Source of the DNA: JADJOY01 sp046331705 [NCBI: bacterium]
Lineage (GTDB): Bacteria > JADJOY01
Reading direction: 5' to 3'
DNA: 64,000 nt
Assembly: GCA_046331705.1 (NCBI GenBank)
Contig: JAXLQJ010000014.1
Location: 1 to 64,000, forward strand
The notes under the pieces were generated by a model, which saw only the letters and a list, made by a program, of their open reading frames with translations, was not told the origin of the DNA and searched no databases. The translations under genes were made by a program, and so were the position numbers. This document shows, in pieces, positions 16,683-24,898 of this stretch. The number at the start of each line of letters is the position of its first letter. Positions within the stretch are counted from its first letter, which is position 1.

Positions 16683-19007
16683 TCAACCCAGAACACCACC
16701 CGTTTCCAGAATTCCCCATCCCGATCGGTCGCCGGATCGATAACGCACGATGCCGTCGTGGAGCACGGTGTCGCGAAATCGCGCCGGCACCACGCCACGG
16801 ACCTCGTCGGCCTCGAGCACGTACGCGCGGCCGCTGGCGCTGACGATGCGAAGCGTGGCCCCGCGCGGCGGAGCGGTGGCGTCGTCGCCCGGAAGCTCGA
16901 CCTCGACCCGCGCCAACGCCTCCGCCGCGGCCCCGCCCTCGGCGACGCAGCCGATGTGAATCGGCGGAAACTCGGCACCGAAGCGGATCTCCACGGCGTT
17001 GAACCAGAGGCTCTCGTCCACGCGCTCGCCGACTCGTCCGCTCAGGTAGGTCCAGCGCCAGAACTTGTCCCAATCGCGCTCGCCGCCAAAGGAGTGATCG
17101 CGATGGGCCCAGCCGGCGAACGCCATCGGTTCGCCGTCGATGGTCACGGTGCCCGTGGCACGACCGGAGTGCTCGATGTGGCGCGGCACTTGATCCACCG
17201 AGGTCCCCGGTGGCGGCGCGTACTTGTAAGGCGGCGCGATGCCCTCCCACAGCAGGTCGAAGCCGTGCCGCTCGCCCGCGTAACGCAACGCGAAGCTCCG
17301 CAGCGGCTCGCGCCATTCGATCGTCACTCCCGCCGCGAGCGTGAGCCGGTCGCTCTCGAAGGGCGCCGGCGGCAGCGACTCGATCATCACGTGGTGGACC
17401 AACTCGCCTCCACGGGTGATCCCGAGGTAGAGGTTCGCCAGACCGAGGTTGGGTTGCACGCCTGCACGAAACACCACCGCGACGTCGCGTTCCGCGTCGT
17501 ACATCGGGAACCACAGACTCTCGTTCCAAAGGGGCAACGACTCGGGCCCCGGCTCGTGGCGCCGATCGTCCGCGACGGTGATGGCGCGATCGGCAGCCTC
17601 GGCGGCTTCCCGAGCGGTGTAGGTAGCACCCGGCCCAGCGAACACCAAGGCGCTGATGATCTCCTCGAGCTGCATCATGGTCGAGATGTCACCCTCGATC
17701 GCGAGCTTCCCCGACAGGAACGTCTGCGCGCGATCGAGCTCGCCGCGCTGCAGCGCGTGCCAGTCGTCGGCATCGCACCGCACGGTGATGTCGGGATCGG
17801 CGACGACACCGTCCACGCGCGTGCCGGTGCCGCGATCCGCGACCAGATACCAGCGATAGCCGTTCGGACCGCTCAGATCGAACTGCACGCGGACCACCGC
17901 CGAGGTGATCTCCGTGGTGCCGCGCGCGAGCGCACCGCCCGGCGGCTCGAGGCCGAGCAACGCGGCCAGCCGTTGCGTGGGCGCGTTGTTGGTCTCGAAG
18001 TCCGGGGTGGGCAGCGGCGTACCCACCGCACGCATGATCGACGCGACCCGCACCATGATCACGGCAAAGCGCATGGCCGCGAAGACTTCCCAGTAGCCGA
18101 GATCGGACACCGCCAAGCCAACGCCGCGCTCCCAGCGTGCCAGCGTCTCCTCGCGACTCGGCAGCCCTGCGAGTCGCGGGATGCCGTAGCCCTCGCTGTG
18201 GTGCCAGTCGAGGAAGAGCCACCACGCGAGATCGGCGGTGGGCTCGCCCAGGAACGCCATCTCCCAGTCGAGAACGGCGACCACGCGGTCGCCGTCGAAG
18301 ATCAGGTTGGGCAGCCGGGCGTCACCCCAGCACAGCCGCCGCCGAACCATCGCCGGCCGGCGCTCGTGGAGCCAGGCGAGCGCCGCGCGCGTCGTGGTGT
18401 GCGACGCGCGATCCTCGGCGGCCCAGTCGAGGTAGCGGCTCCAGTAGCCGAGCTCGCGCTCGAGCGGATCGCCCGCGCGCTCGCGCTTCTCGAGGAACCC
18501 GAGCCCGAGGGCGTCCGGATCCAGGCGATGGATCGCGGCCAGCTCGTCGATCCCCGCCCACCACATCGCCGCGCGCCGCTCGGGTGACGCCTCGCGCAGG
18601 AGCCCCGCGGCGTGGTACGGCGGGACATCCGATGGCACCACGCCCGCCACCCGTCGCATGACGTAGAACGGGGTGCCGAGAAGCGCCACGTCCTCGCTCG
18701 ACCAGCGCACCTCGGGGACGTGCACCGGCGACCCCGCGAGGGCTTCGAGCACGCGGCGCTGCACGCTCAGGTCGTAATCCGGAAACACCAGGTGCTCGGT
18801 GGGCTGGGCGCGCAGCACCAGCGGCTCCACCACCCGCGTGCCAGCGCGCACGTAGCCGAGGTCGAAGAGCACCGTCTCGTTCGAGAGCCCGGCGCTCGGC
18901 ACGCGCAAGCCCTCGACGGTCACCTCGGCGACGTCGCCGAGGCGCGGGGCGATCCAGCCCGCGAGCTTGGCGGCGAGCGGAGCGAGATCGCGCTTCGAGA
19001 AGATCAT
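16683..19007 (-). CDS. Triple-domain fusion: APH-type phosphotransferase + SCP2-like + CrtC-like lipocalin domain
   Basis: A 774-aa protein with three regions. Residues 1-350 are an aminoglycoside-phosphotransferase-fold kinase of the ACAD10/11-associated type. Its catalytic loop is WGDARLPNLIF near 227, with Trp replacing the usual His, and its metal motif is VLDWEMAFLGEPTADLAW. Residues ~365-460 read as a sterol-carrier SCP2-like domain (VRCDADDWHALQRGEL, FLSGKLAIEGDISTM). Residues ~490-774 resemble the CrtC-like/lipocalin domain found beside such kinases (WAHRDHSFGGERDWDKFWRW). Together they suggest phosphorylation and handling of a hydrophobic hydroxy-compound, perhaps a hydroxylated sterol or terpenoid. 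The ATG at 19007 lies 21 bp after the SDR stop. Domain 1 is secure, domain 2 likely and domain 3 moderate. Confidence 0.8.
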   Translation of the reverse strand: MIFSKRDLAPLAAKLAGWIAPRLGDVAEVTVEGLRVPSAGLSNETVLFDLGYVRAGTRVVEPLVLRAQPTEHLVFPDYDLSVQRRVLEALAGSPVHVPEVRWSSEDVALLGTPFYVMRRVAGVVPSDVPPYHAAGLLREASPERRAAMWWAGIDELAAIHRLDPDALGLGFLEKRERAGDPLERELGYWSRYLDWAAEDRASHTTTRAALAWLHERRPAMVRRRLCWGDARLPNLIFDGDRVVAVLDWEMAFLGEPTADLAWWLFLDWHHSEGYGIPRLAGLPSREETLARWERGVGLAVSDLGYWEVFAAMRFAVIMVRVASIMRAVGTPLPTPDFETNNAPTQRLAALLGLEPPGGALARGTTEITSAVVRVQFDLSGPNGYRWYLVADRGTGTRVDGVVADPDITVRCDADDWHALQRGELDRAQTFLSGKLAIEGDISTMMQLEEIISALVFAGPGATYTAREAAEAADRAITVADDRRHEPGPESLPLWNESLWFPMYDAERDVAVVFRAGVQPNLGLANLYLGITRGGELVHHVMIESLPPAPFESDRLTLAAGVTIEWREPLRSFALRYAGERHGFDLLWEGIAPPYKYAPPPGTSVDQVPRHIEHSGRATGTVTIDGEPMAFAGWAHRDHSFGGERDWDKFWRWTYLSGRVGERVDESLWFNAVEIRFGAEFPPIHIGCVAEGGAAAEALARVEVELPGDDATAPPRGATLRIVSASGRAYVLEADEVRGVVPARFRDTVLHDGIVRYRSGDRSGWGILETGGVLG

Positions 19008-19028
19008 CGGTCGCGGCCCGCGACGCGC

Positions 19029-19814
19029 TCAGGAATTCTCGGCCTTGTGCATGATGGTCCAGAGCAAGCCGGGCAAGAAACGTCGCAGACGAAGCAGCAC
19101 CTTGGCCTCGGCGAGCGGATAGAGGATCTCCTCGCCGCGCTCGATGCCTTTCTCGATCTCCTCCACGATCACCTTGGGATCGGCCATGCGGTTCTGCTCG
19201 ATGCCGATCTGCACCGTGCGCGGGTTCGAGGTCTGGACGGCCTGCTGGATGAGCGGCGTGTTGGTCATCGGCGGGCACACCAACATGATCCGCACTCCGC
19301 TGCCGCGATTCTCGTGGATCATCACCTCGGCGAAGGTGTTGATCGCGGCCTTGCTGGCGCAATAGGCCGCCATGTGCGGCACCAGCACGTGCCCGGCGAG
19401 CGAGCCGAACAGGATCAGGTCGCCCGAGCCGCGCGCCTTCATCTGCGGCAGCGTGGCGCGGGTCACGAACACCGACCCTTCGTAATTGACGCGCATGAGC
19501 CGCACGATCGACTCGATCGGCATGTCGAGCGCCAGCGCCGTGGGCATGATGCCGGCCGCGTGGGTCACGCGATCCAGCGGTCCGAGGTCCTTCTCGAGGG
19601 TGCGAATGGTCTCCGTGACGCGATTCGCGTCGCTGACGTCGCACACGTAGGGCTTGAGGCGATCCGGGTTCTTGGCGATCGTGGTGGCGAGCTTCGCCTC
19701 GTCGATGTCGAGACACGCCACCGTCGCGCCCGCCTCGGCGAGCTTCCACGCCGACAGCTGGCCCATCCCGCTCGCCGCCCCCGTCACCAGCGCCACCTTG
19801 CCGCGAAATGCCAT
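19029..19814 (-). CDS. Short-chain dehydrogenase/reductase
   Basis: A 261-aa classical SDR. The cofactor motif is TGAASGMG (11-18), with CLDIDE suggesting NAD(H) through the acidic residue after beta-2. HAAG replaces the usual NAAG near 86-89. The catalytic set is Ser138, Tyr151 and Lys155 (YCASK). The hydrophobic C-terminus (LRRFLPGLLWTIMHKAENS) suggests a membrane-associated or lipid substrate. A strong GGAGGA ribosome site precedes ATG 19814. It is the first gene of a minus-strand set (SDR, fusion, ALDH) divergent from P450-TetR-NMO and shares the palindromic operator between them. It likely oxidises an alcohol made by the P450. Confidence 0.93.
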   Translation of the reverse strand: MAFRGKVALVTGAASGMGQLSAWKLAEAGATVACLDIDEAKLATTIAKNPDRLKPYVCDVSDANRVTETIRTLEKDLGPLDRVTHAAGIMPTALALDMPIESIVRLMRVNYEGSVFVTRATLPQMKARGSGDLILFGSLAGHVLVPHMAAYCASKAAINTFAEVMIHENRGSGVRIMLVCPPMTNTPLIQQAVQTSNPRTVQIGIEQNRMADPKVIVEEIEKGIERGEEILYPLAEAKVLLRLRRFLPGLLWTIMHKAENS

Positions 19815-19827
19815 GAATCCTCCATTT

Positions 19828-19847
19828 CCAAACGATCGTTCGTTTGG
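19828..19847. promoter_or_regulatory. TetR-type operator palindrome in divergent promoter
   Basis: A perfect inverted repeat: CCAAACGA, a 4-bp spacer, then TCGTTTGG. The 20-bp span is typical of TetR-family operators. It lies in the 82-bp gap between the divergent SDR and P450 genes, 13 bp upstream of the SDR ATG. The TetR-family gene is encoded two genes into the rightward operon, so the likely arrangement is auto- and cross-repression of both transcripts, relieved by a substrate-derived ligand. Confidence 0.7.
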
Positions 19848-19896
19848 TACGGTATAGCAAAGGTCGCGTCACGGAGCTACCCGTGGGAGGAAACGC

Positions 19897-21129
19897 ATGA
19901 AGCCCGAGTTCGATCTCTACGACGCCAAGCGCTACGAGCAGCACGGACCGCCGTTCGAGGCCTTCCGCTGGTTGCGCCAGAACGCGCCCGTGTACCGGCA
20001 CACGGAACCCAACGGTCCTGGCTTCTGGGCGGTGACCCGCTACCAGGACATCGTCCACTGCTCCACGCGTCCGCTGGTCTTCTCGAGCTGGATGGGCGGC
20101 ACCAACATCGAGGACTACGGCGGCGACGACCTCGTGGCCATGCGCGCGATGCTCGCCAACATGGACCCGCCGGGCCACTCCAAGTACCGACGGCTGGTGA
20201 GCGCCGGCTTCACGCCGCGCATGATCTCGCGCCTCGAGCCGCACCTGCGCAAGCTGGCGCAGGACATCATCGGCGCGGTCGCCGAGCGCGGCGCGTGCGA
20301 TTTCGTGACCGATCTGGCCGTCGAGTTCCCCCTCCAGACCATCACCGAGTTCCTCGGCGTGCCCCTCGAGGACCGCAAGAAGATCTTCGATTGGTCGAAC
20401 ACGCTCATCGCCTGGGACGACCCCGAGTACCAAGGCGAGAGCGATCCGCGCACGGCGGCGATGCAGATCTGGGGCTACGCCAACGAGCTCGCGGAACGGC
20501 GCCGCGCCGAGGGCAACGGCACGGATCTCGTGAGCGTGCTCATCAACTCGGTGGTGGACGGCGAGAGCCTCGGCCCGCAGCAGTTCGAGCTCTTCTTCCT
20601 CTTGCTGTCGGTAGCGGGCAACGAGACCACGCGCAATCTGCTCTCCGGCGGGATGCTGGCGCTCTTCCAGCACCTCGATCAGCTCGCGCGGCTCAAGGCG
20701 GACCCGAGCCTGATGCCAAGCGCGGTCGACGAGATGCTGCGCTGGGTGACGCCGGTCAACTATTTCCGGCGCACGGTCTCGCAGGACACCGAGCTTGGCG
20801 GCCAGACGCTCAAGGCCGGCGACAAGATCGCCATGTACTACACGTCGGCCAATCGGGACGAGAGCGTCTTCGCCGATCCCGACGAGTTCGACATCACGCG
20901 CACGCCGAACGAGCACCTCACGTTCGGTGTGGGCGAGCACTTCTGCCTCGGCGCCAGCCTCGCGCGCCTCGAGATCCGCATCTTCTTCGAGGAGCTCTTC
21001 CAGATGCTGCCGGACATCGAGCTGGTGGGTCCGGTCCGCCGGCTCCGTTCGAACTTCATCAACGGCATCAAGTCGATGCCGGTGAAGTTCACTCCGGTTC
21101 GAAACGTCGTCCCACGCAGCGCCGCATGA
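19897..21129 (+). CDS. Cytochrome P450 (CYP125/142/124-like bacterial type)
   Basis: A 410-aa soluble class I P450 that would hydroxylate a hydrophobic substrate using ferredoxin-delivered electrons. The I-helix is AGNETT (240-245), the ExxR motif is E279-MLR, and the heme loop FGVGEHFCLGASLAR has thiolate ligand Cys350. The RTPNEHLTFG run-in and HFCLGA heme loop are typical of actinobacterial steroid/terpenoid and fatty-alkyl P450 groups, so a sterol-, isoprenoid- or alkyl-hydroxylase is likely. ATG 19897 has GGGAGG upstream. The stop overlaps the TetR start (ATGA). No ferredoxin or reductase gene is in the window. Confidence 0.95.
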   Translation: MKPEFDLYDAKRYEQHGPPFEAFRWLRQNAPVYRHTEPNGPGFWAVTRYQDIVHCSTRPLVFSSWMGGTNIEDYGGDDLVAMRAMLANMDPPGHSKYRRLVSAGFTPRMISRLEPHLRKLAQDIIGAVAERGACDFVTDLAVEFPLQTITEFLGVPLEDRKKIFDWSNTLIAWDDPEYQGESDPRTAAMQIWGYANELAERRRAEGNGTDLVSVLINSVVDGESLGPQQFELFFLLLSVAGNETTRNLLSGGMLALFQHLDQLARLKADPSLMPSAVDEMLRWVTPVNYFRRTVSQDTELGGQTLKAGDKIAMYYTSANRDESVFADPDEFDITRTPNEHLTFGVGEHFCLGASLARLEIRIFFEELFQMLPDIELVGPVRRLRSNFINGIKSMPVKFTPVRNVVPRSAA

Positions 21130-21911
21130 GGAATGCGGCGTTGTTCTCGCCGGCCACGAGCGTCCGCACTCGAGGACGCCGCAAGCCGCCCGCCGTTGGC
21201 GCCCGCCCCAAGGCGCACGCCAACGGCGGCAAACGCGGCCGTCCCAAGGGTGGCAACGGCGCCCAGACGCGCGACCAGATCCTGGACGCCGCGGAGCACC
21301 TCTACGCCGAGCGTGGCTTCGCCGGCACCGCGATCCGCGACATCGCGCGGCTCGTGGGCCTCAACCCCGCGAGCCTCTACGCCCACTTTCCCGGCAAGGA
21401 CAGCATCTACGCCGCCGTGCTGACGCGTGGGCTGCAACCCTTCGTCGAGATCAACCAGGCGATCCTCGGCACCGGCTGGACGGAGGCGGCCATGACCCAA
21501 GGCATGGACGCGCTCATGGACCACCTCGTGACGCGACCGCAGGTGCTGCGCCTGGTGCTGCACGAGGCGCTGACCGGGGGCGCCCACCTCCCGCGCCTCG
21601 TGCGCCAATGGCTCGAGCCGGGCTACGGGCTCGCCTTGGCGGCGTTCCGGACCGGCGGGCGGCCGCTGCTGCGATCCGAGTGGACCGAGGAAGACGTGCC
21701 CGACCTGGTGGCGTCGGTCTTCTTCCTGATCCTGGGCCACGTCGTGGTGGCGCCGCTGCTCGCGGACGTGTTCGGCGGCCATGCCGCCGCGGCGCGCAGC
21801 GTGCCCCGACGCGTCGAGTTCCTGCGCAAGGCCGTTCGTGTGTTGTTGTTCGAATCCCCATCCGTCCGTCATCCGGCGCGGCAGCGAAAGAAGGAAAGGA
21901 AACGACGATGA
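21126..21911 (+). CDS. TetR-family transcriptional regulator
   Basis: A 261-aa repressor-type protein. It has an unusual ~45-residue basic Arg/Lys/Pro-rich N-terminal extension (GRRKPPAVGARPKAH, GGKRGRPKGG). The TetR helix-turn-helix follows (TAIRDIARLVGLNPASLYAHF, about 68-88), then a helical ligand-binding region. It starts at the ATG overlapping the P450 stop and its own TGA overlaps the next ATG, so it is translated within the P450 operon. The 20-bp palindrome upstream of P450 is its probable site. The C-terminus ends in a basic KERKRR tail. The ligand is unknown, probably the P450 substrate or a CoA ester. Confidence 0.93.
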   Translation: MRNAALFSPATSVRTRGRRKPPAVGARPKAHANGGKRGRPKGGNGAQTRDQILDAAEHLYAERGFAGTAIRDIARLVGLNPASLYAHFPGKDSIYAAVLTRGLQPFVEINQAILGTGWTEAAMTQGMDALMDHLVTRPQVLRLVLHEALTGGAHLPRLVRQWLEPGYGLALAAFRTGGRPLLRSEWTEEDVPDLVASVFFLILGHVVVAPLLADVFGGHAAAARSVPRRVEFLRKAVRVLLFESPSVRHPARQRKKERKRR

Positions 21912-23044
21912 AAACCCCCATCTGCGAGAAGCTCGGGATCGAGTATCCGATCTTCGCGTTCAGCCATTGCCGCGACGTGGTGGCCGCGGTCAGCAAGGCC
22001 GGTGGTCTCGGCGTGCTGGGCGCGGTCGCGTTCAGCCCCGAGGAGCTCGAGCGCGAGCTCGTGTGGATCGACGAGCACGTCGACGGCAAGCCTTACGGCG
22101 TCGACACCGTCATGCCCGCCGCCTACCTGGGCAAGGACCAGGGCGACCTCGGGAAGATCGACCTCCAGGCGATGATCCCCGACGAGCACAAGGAGTTCAT
22201 CAAGAGCCTGCTCGCTCGCTACGGCGTGCCCGAGCTGCCACCCGGGCAGAACGCATGGGAGTCGCTGCTCGGCTGGTCGGTCTCGGCGGGACGCGCCCAC
22301 GTCGACATCGCCATGAAGCACCCCATCCGCTTGCTGGCGAACGCCCTCGGCCCGCCTCCCGAGGACGTGGTCGAGCGCGCCCACTCCGCGGGCGTGCTGG
22401 TCGCGGCGCTCTGCGGCTCGGTCGATCAGGCGATCAAGCAGAAGGAAGCGGGCGTCGACATCGTGATCGCCTCGGGTTACGAGGCCGGCGGCCACACCGG
22501 CGACATCTCGAGCTTGGTGCTGGTGCCGCAAGTGGTGGACGCAGTCGCGCCGACACCCGTGCTCGCGGCGGGTGGGATCGGGTCGGGACGGCAGATGGCG
22601 GCGGCGCTGGTGCTCGGCGCGCAGGGTGTGTGGACCGGATCGCTGTGGCTCGCCACCGCCGAGAGCGATTGCGTCCCGGCGCTCAAGGAGAAGCTCATCG
22701 CCGCCACCTCCAGGGACACGGTGCGCTCGAAGTGCATCAGCGGCAAGCCAGCGCGCCAGCTGCGCACGCCCTGGACGGACGCGTGGGACGGCGTCGATTC
22801 GCCGGGAACCCTTCCCATGCCGCTGCAGTGGATGGCGACCTCCGAGGCGCTCACGCGGATCTACCAGCACGCGCAGACGCGCAAGCCGGGTTCGGCCGAG
22901 CTGCTCGGCACACCCGTGGGCCAGGTGGTCGGCCAGATCAACCAGATGAAGCCGGCGCGCGAGGTCGTTCGCGAGCTGGTGGAAGGCTCGATCGACGCGG
23001 TGGCCCACGCCAGCCAGATCCTCGGGCTCACCGCGGACGACTGA
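21908..23044 (+). CDS. Nitronate monooxygenase / enoyl reductase-type FMN protein
   Basis: A 378-aa TIM-barrel flavoprotein of the NMO/2-nitropropane dioxygenase superfamily. Seen are an N-terminal IEYPIFAF, GGLGVLGA, the catalytic-region GYEAGGHTGDIS, and the FMN-phosphate loops LAAGGIGSGRQMAAA and GAQGVWTGSLWLAT. In operons with P450 and SDR genes, such proteins may act on unsaturated or oxidised intermediates rather than nitronates; the reaction is not fixed by sequence. It is coupled to tetR by an ATGA overlap. The operon ends at a 12-bp stem-loop downstream. Confidence 0.88.
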   Translation: MKTPICEKLGIEYPIFAFSHCRDVVAAVSKAGGLGVLGAVAFSPEELERELVWIDEHVDGKPYGVDTVMPAAYLGKDQGDLGKIDLQAMIPDEHKEFIKSLLARYGVPELPPGQNAWESLLGWSVSAGRAHVDIAMKHPIRLLANALGPPPEDVVERAHSAGVLVAALCGSVDQAIKQKEAGVDIVIASGYEAGGHTGDISSLVLVPQVVDAVAPTPVLAAGGIGSGRQMAAALVLGAQGVWTGSLWLATAESDCVPALKEKLIAATSRDTVRSKCISGKPARQLRTPWTDAWDGVDSPGTLPMPLQWMATSEALTRIYQHAQTRKPGSAELLGTPVGQVVGQINQMKPAREVVRELVEGSIDAVAHASQILGLTADD

Positions 23045-23068
23045 CTCCCTCCATCGCGGGACGCTCGG

Positions 23069-23105
23069 CGGGCGGATCGATGTGACTTCGATCCGCCCGT
23101 TTCCG
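23069..23105 (+). terminator. Terminator hairpin after P450-tetR-NMO operon
   Basis: A perfect 12-bp stem (23069-23080 with 23088-23099) with a 7-base loop. A short T-rich run (TTTCCGTT) follows. It lies 24 bp after the NMO stop. Confidence 0.7.
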
Positions 23106-23169
23106 TTGAATTCTCCGGGATTTCGGGCGAATCTCCCAGCCGTTCCCGAGATTGGCTTCGACCCCCAAC

Positions 23170-24849
23170 GTGCCTGAATCGCCTCCCGTCGTCTGGTCGC
23201 GCTCGCTCGCCGACGAGTTCTGGTCGGGGAGCGTGACTCCACTCATGTTCTCGGTCAGCGGCCGGCTGATCGAGACCCGCATGGTGGATCCCAAGCTCGC
23301 GTTCGCGCGCATCGAGAAGACCGCGCCGTTTCTCCGCTACCACCACGGCTACGTCTACGCGAACACCAATCTGCTGGGCGACATCTTCTCGATCATTCCG
23401 TCGATCTTCCGCACCAAGGAAGTGCTCGACAACCTGCCGGCCTCGCTGCGCGACCGGCTGCTCGCGGACGAGCGTTCGCTGTGGTCGATCCTCGGCCCGC
23501 GCTTCGTGGGAGCGTGCTTCCGCACCGTGCTTCACGAGCGCGACTGGTCGCCGTTCACGAACCATCGCCGCTTCAAGCGCCACGGCGACGCCATCCTGGC
23601 GCGCGCCGTGCGCGGCTTCGGCGACGAGACCGCGAGCGGCACGCCAGAGAGCCTGCTCAACGCGATGGCGCGCATCGAAGACGAGATGGGCGCCTTCCTC
23701 GAGATCGCCATCTGGAGCGTGGCGTACGCGTACCTGCTCTACCCGTTGGTGCGCATCGTGTGCGAACGATGGCTCGGCGACACCGAGGGAACGGTCGCCG
23801 AGTGGGCGATGGGGCGCGTGCCGGGCAACAAGACCGTCGAGGTCAACGAGGCGATCGAGGCGCTCGCGCGGCGGCTACGCGCGAACCCCACGCTCGCGGC
23901 ATCGTTGCGCGCTGGAGGTCTGGACGCGCTCGGCCCGCAGGCATCGCTCGACTCGAGCGCCGCCGAGTTCCGCGACGGCTTCCACGAGCTCTTGTTGCGC
24001 CACGGCCACCGGCTGCTGGGACGCGATCTCATCTATCCCTCGTGGCGCGAGGCGCCCGGCACCGTGCTCGATCTCGTGCTCAAGGCGCTGGAAGCGCGGC
24101 GCGAAGGCGAGGTGGCCGTGGCGGCCGCGGCCAAGCCGCCGCCCGCCGAGCTCGCGGGGCGCGATCGACTCGCACCTTTCCAGCGGCTGGTGCTGGCGCT
24201 CGGCCTCTACTACATGCCGCGCTACGTGAACCTGCGCGAGAACATGCGCTACTTCGCGGACCTCTTCCTCGAGCGGATCCGCAACGTGGCGCTGGCACTC
24301 GGCGAGCACCTGGTGGCGCGCGGACGGCTCGAGCAACGCGACCAGATCTTCTTCCTGTTTCGCGAGGAGGTGACGGCAGCGGTGCGCGGCGACGTGGCCG
24401 ACCTCGCTGGGCTCGCGCGGCGCCGGCGAATCGAGTACGAGCGCGGCCGCGACGAGAAGCCGCCGCGCGAGCTGCTCGGCGATCAGAGTGCCGAGATCGC
24501 GGTCACCGAGCCACTTCCCGCGAACGCGACGCTCTTTCGCGGCTCCGGCGTGTCACGCGGCGTGGTGCGCGGGCGGGCGCGCGTGGTGCTGGAAGTGGGC
24601 GAGTTCCGAGACGTGCGTCCTGGCGAGATCCTGGTCACCAACGCCACCGATCCCGGCTGGACGTGTCTCTTCTCCCTCGCCGGCGGCGTGATCATGGAGA
24701 TGGGCGGAATGCTCTCCCACGGCGCGATCCTCGCGCGCGAGTACGGTCTGCCCGCGGTCGCCTCCGTGCCCGGCGCAACCAAGGCGATCCCCACCGGCGC
24801 CTGGGTCGAGGTCGACGGGCTCAAGGGAGAGGTTCGGATACTGGATTGA
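23170..24849 (+). CDS. PEP-utilising enzyme swivelling-domain protein lacking ATP-grasp
   Basis: About 559 aa. The C-terminal ~90 residues are a PEP-utilising phosphohistidine domain (VTNATDPGWTCLFSLAGGVI then GGMLSHGAILAREYGLPAV, with His517 the expected phospho-carrier). The first ~430 residues are helical and resemble the middle/C-terminal part of rifampin-phosphotransferase-like or PEP-synthase-like proteins (PYWWSREAPG-type WREAPGTVLDL, YYMPRYVNLRENMRYF). No N-terminal ATP-grasp domain is present, so it either works with a separate nucleotide-binding partner or has another role. GTG 23170 is used; a TTG at 23152 would add six residues. It is followed at once by two hairpins and the repeat array. 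Confidence 0.8.
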   Translation: MPESPPVVWSRSLADEFWSGSVTPLMFSVSGRLIETRMVDPKLAFARIEKTAPFLRYHHGYVYANTNLLGDIFSIIPSIFRTKEVLDNLPASLRDRLLADERSLWSILGPRFVGACFRTVLHERDWSPFTNHRRFKRHGDAILARAVRGFGDETASGTPESLLNAMARIEDEMGAFLEIAIWSVAYAYLLYPLVRIVCERWLGDTEGTVAEWAMGRVPGNKTVEVNEAIEALARRLRANPTLAASLRAGGLDALGPQASLDSSAAEFRDGFHELLLRHGHRLLGRDLIYPSWREAPGTVLDLVLKALEARREGEVAVAAAAKPPPAELAGRDRLAPFQRLVLALGLYYMPRYVNLRENMRYFADLFLERIRNVALALGEHLVARGRLEQRDQIFFLFREEVTAAVRGDVADLAGLARRRRIEYERGRDEKPPRELLGDQSAEIAVTEPLPANATLFRGSGVSRGVVRGRARVVLEVGEFRDVRPGEILVTNATDPGWTCLFSLAGGVIMEMGGMLSHGAILAREYGLPAVASVPGATKAIPTGAWVEVDGLKGEVRILD

Positions 24850-24850
24850 T

Positions 24851-24898
24851 GCGGGGGGCTGTTCCAGCCCCCCGCCCTCCGCGGCAAAGCCGCGGAGG
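24851..24898 (+). terminator. Paired hairpins after swivelling-domain gene
   Basis: Two adjoining perfect stems start 2 bp after the stop codon. The first is 24851-24860 with 24866-24875 (10 bp, 5-base loop). The second is 24876-24885 with 24889-24898 (10 bp, AAA loop). There is no T-run. The second stem recurs, more or less intact, in each later repeat unit. Confidence 0.5.

Noticed and set aside
16683-19007. Antibiotic-resistance aminoglycoside phosphotransferase
   Set aside because: The kinase fold is shared, but the SCP2 and lipocalin-like regions and the lipid-cluster context point to metabolic phosphorylation, and the catalytic loop departs from resistance enzymes.
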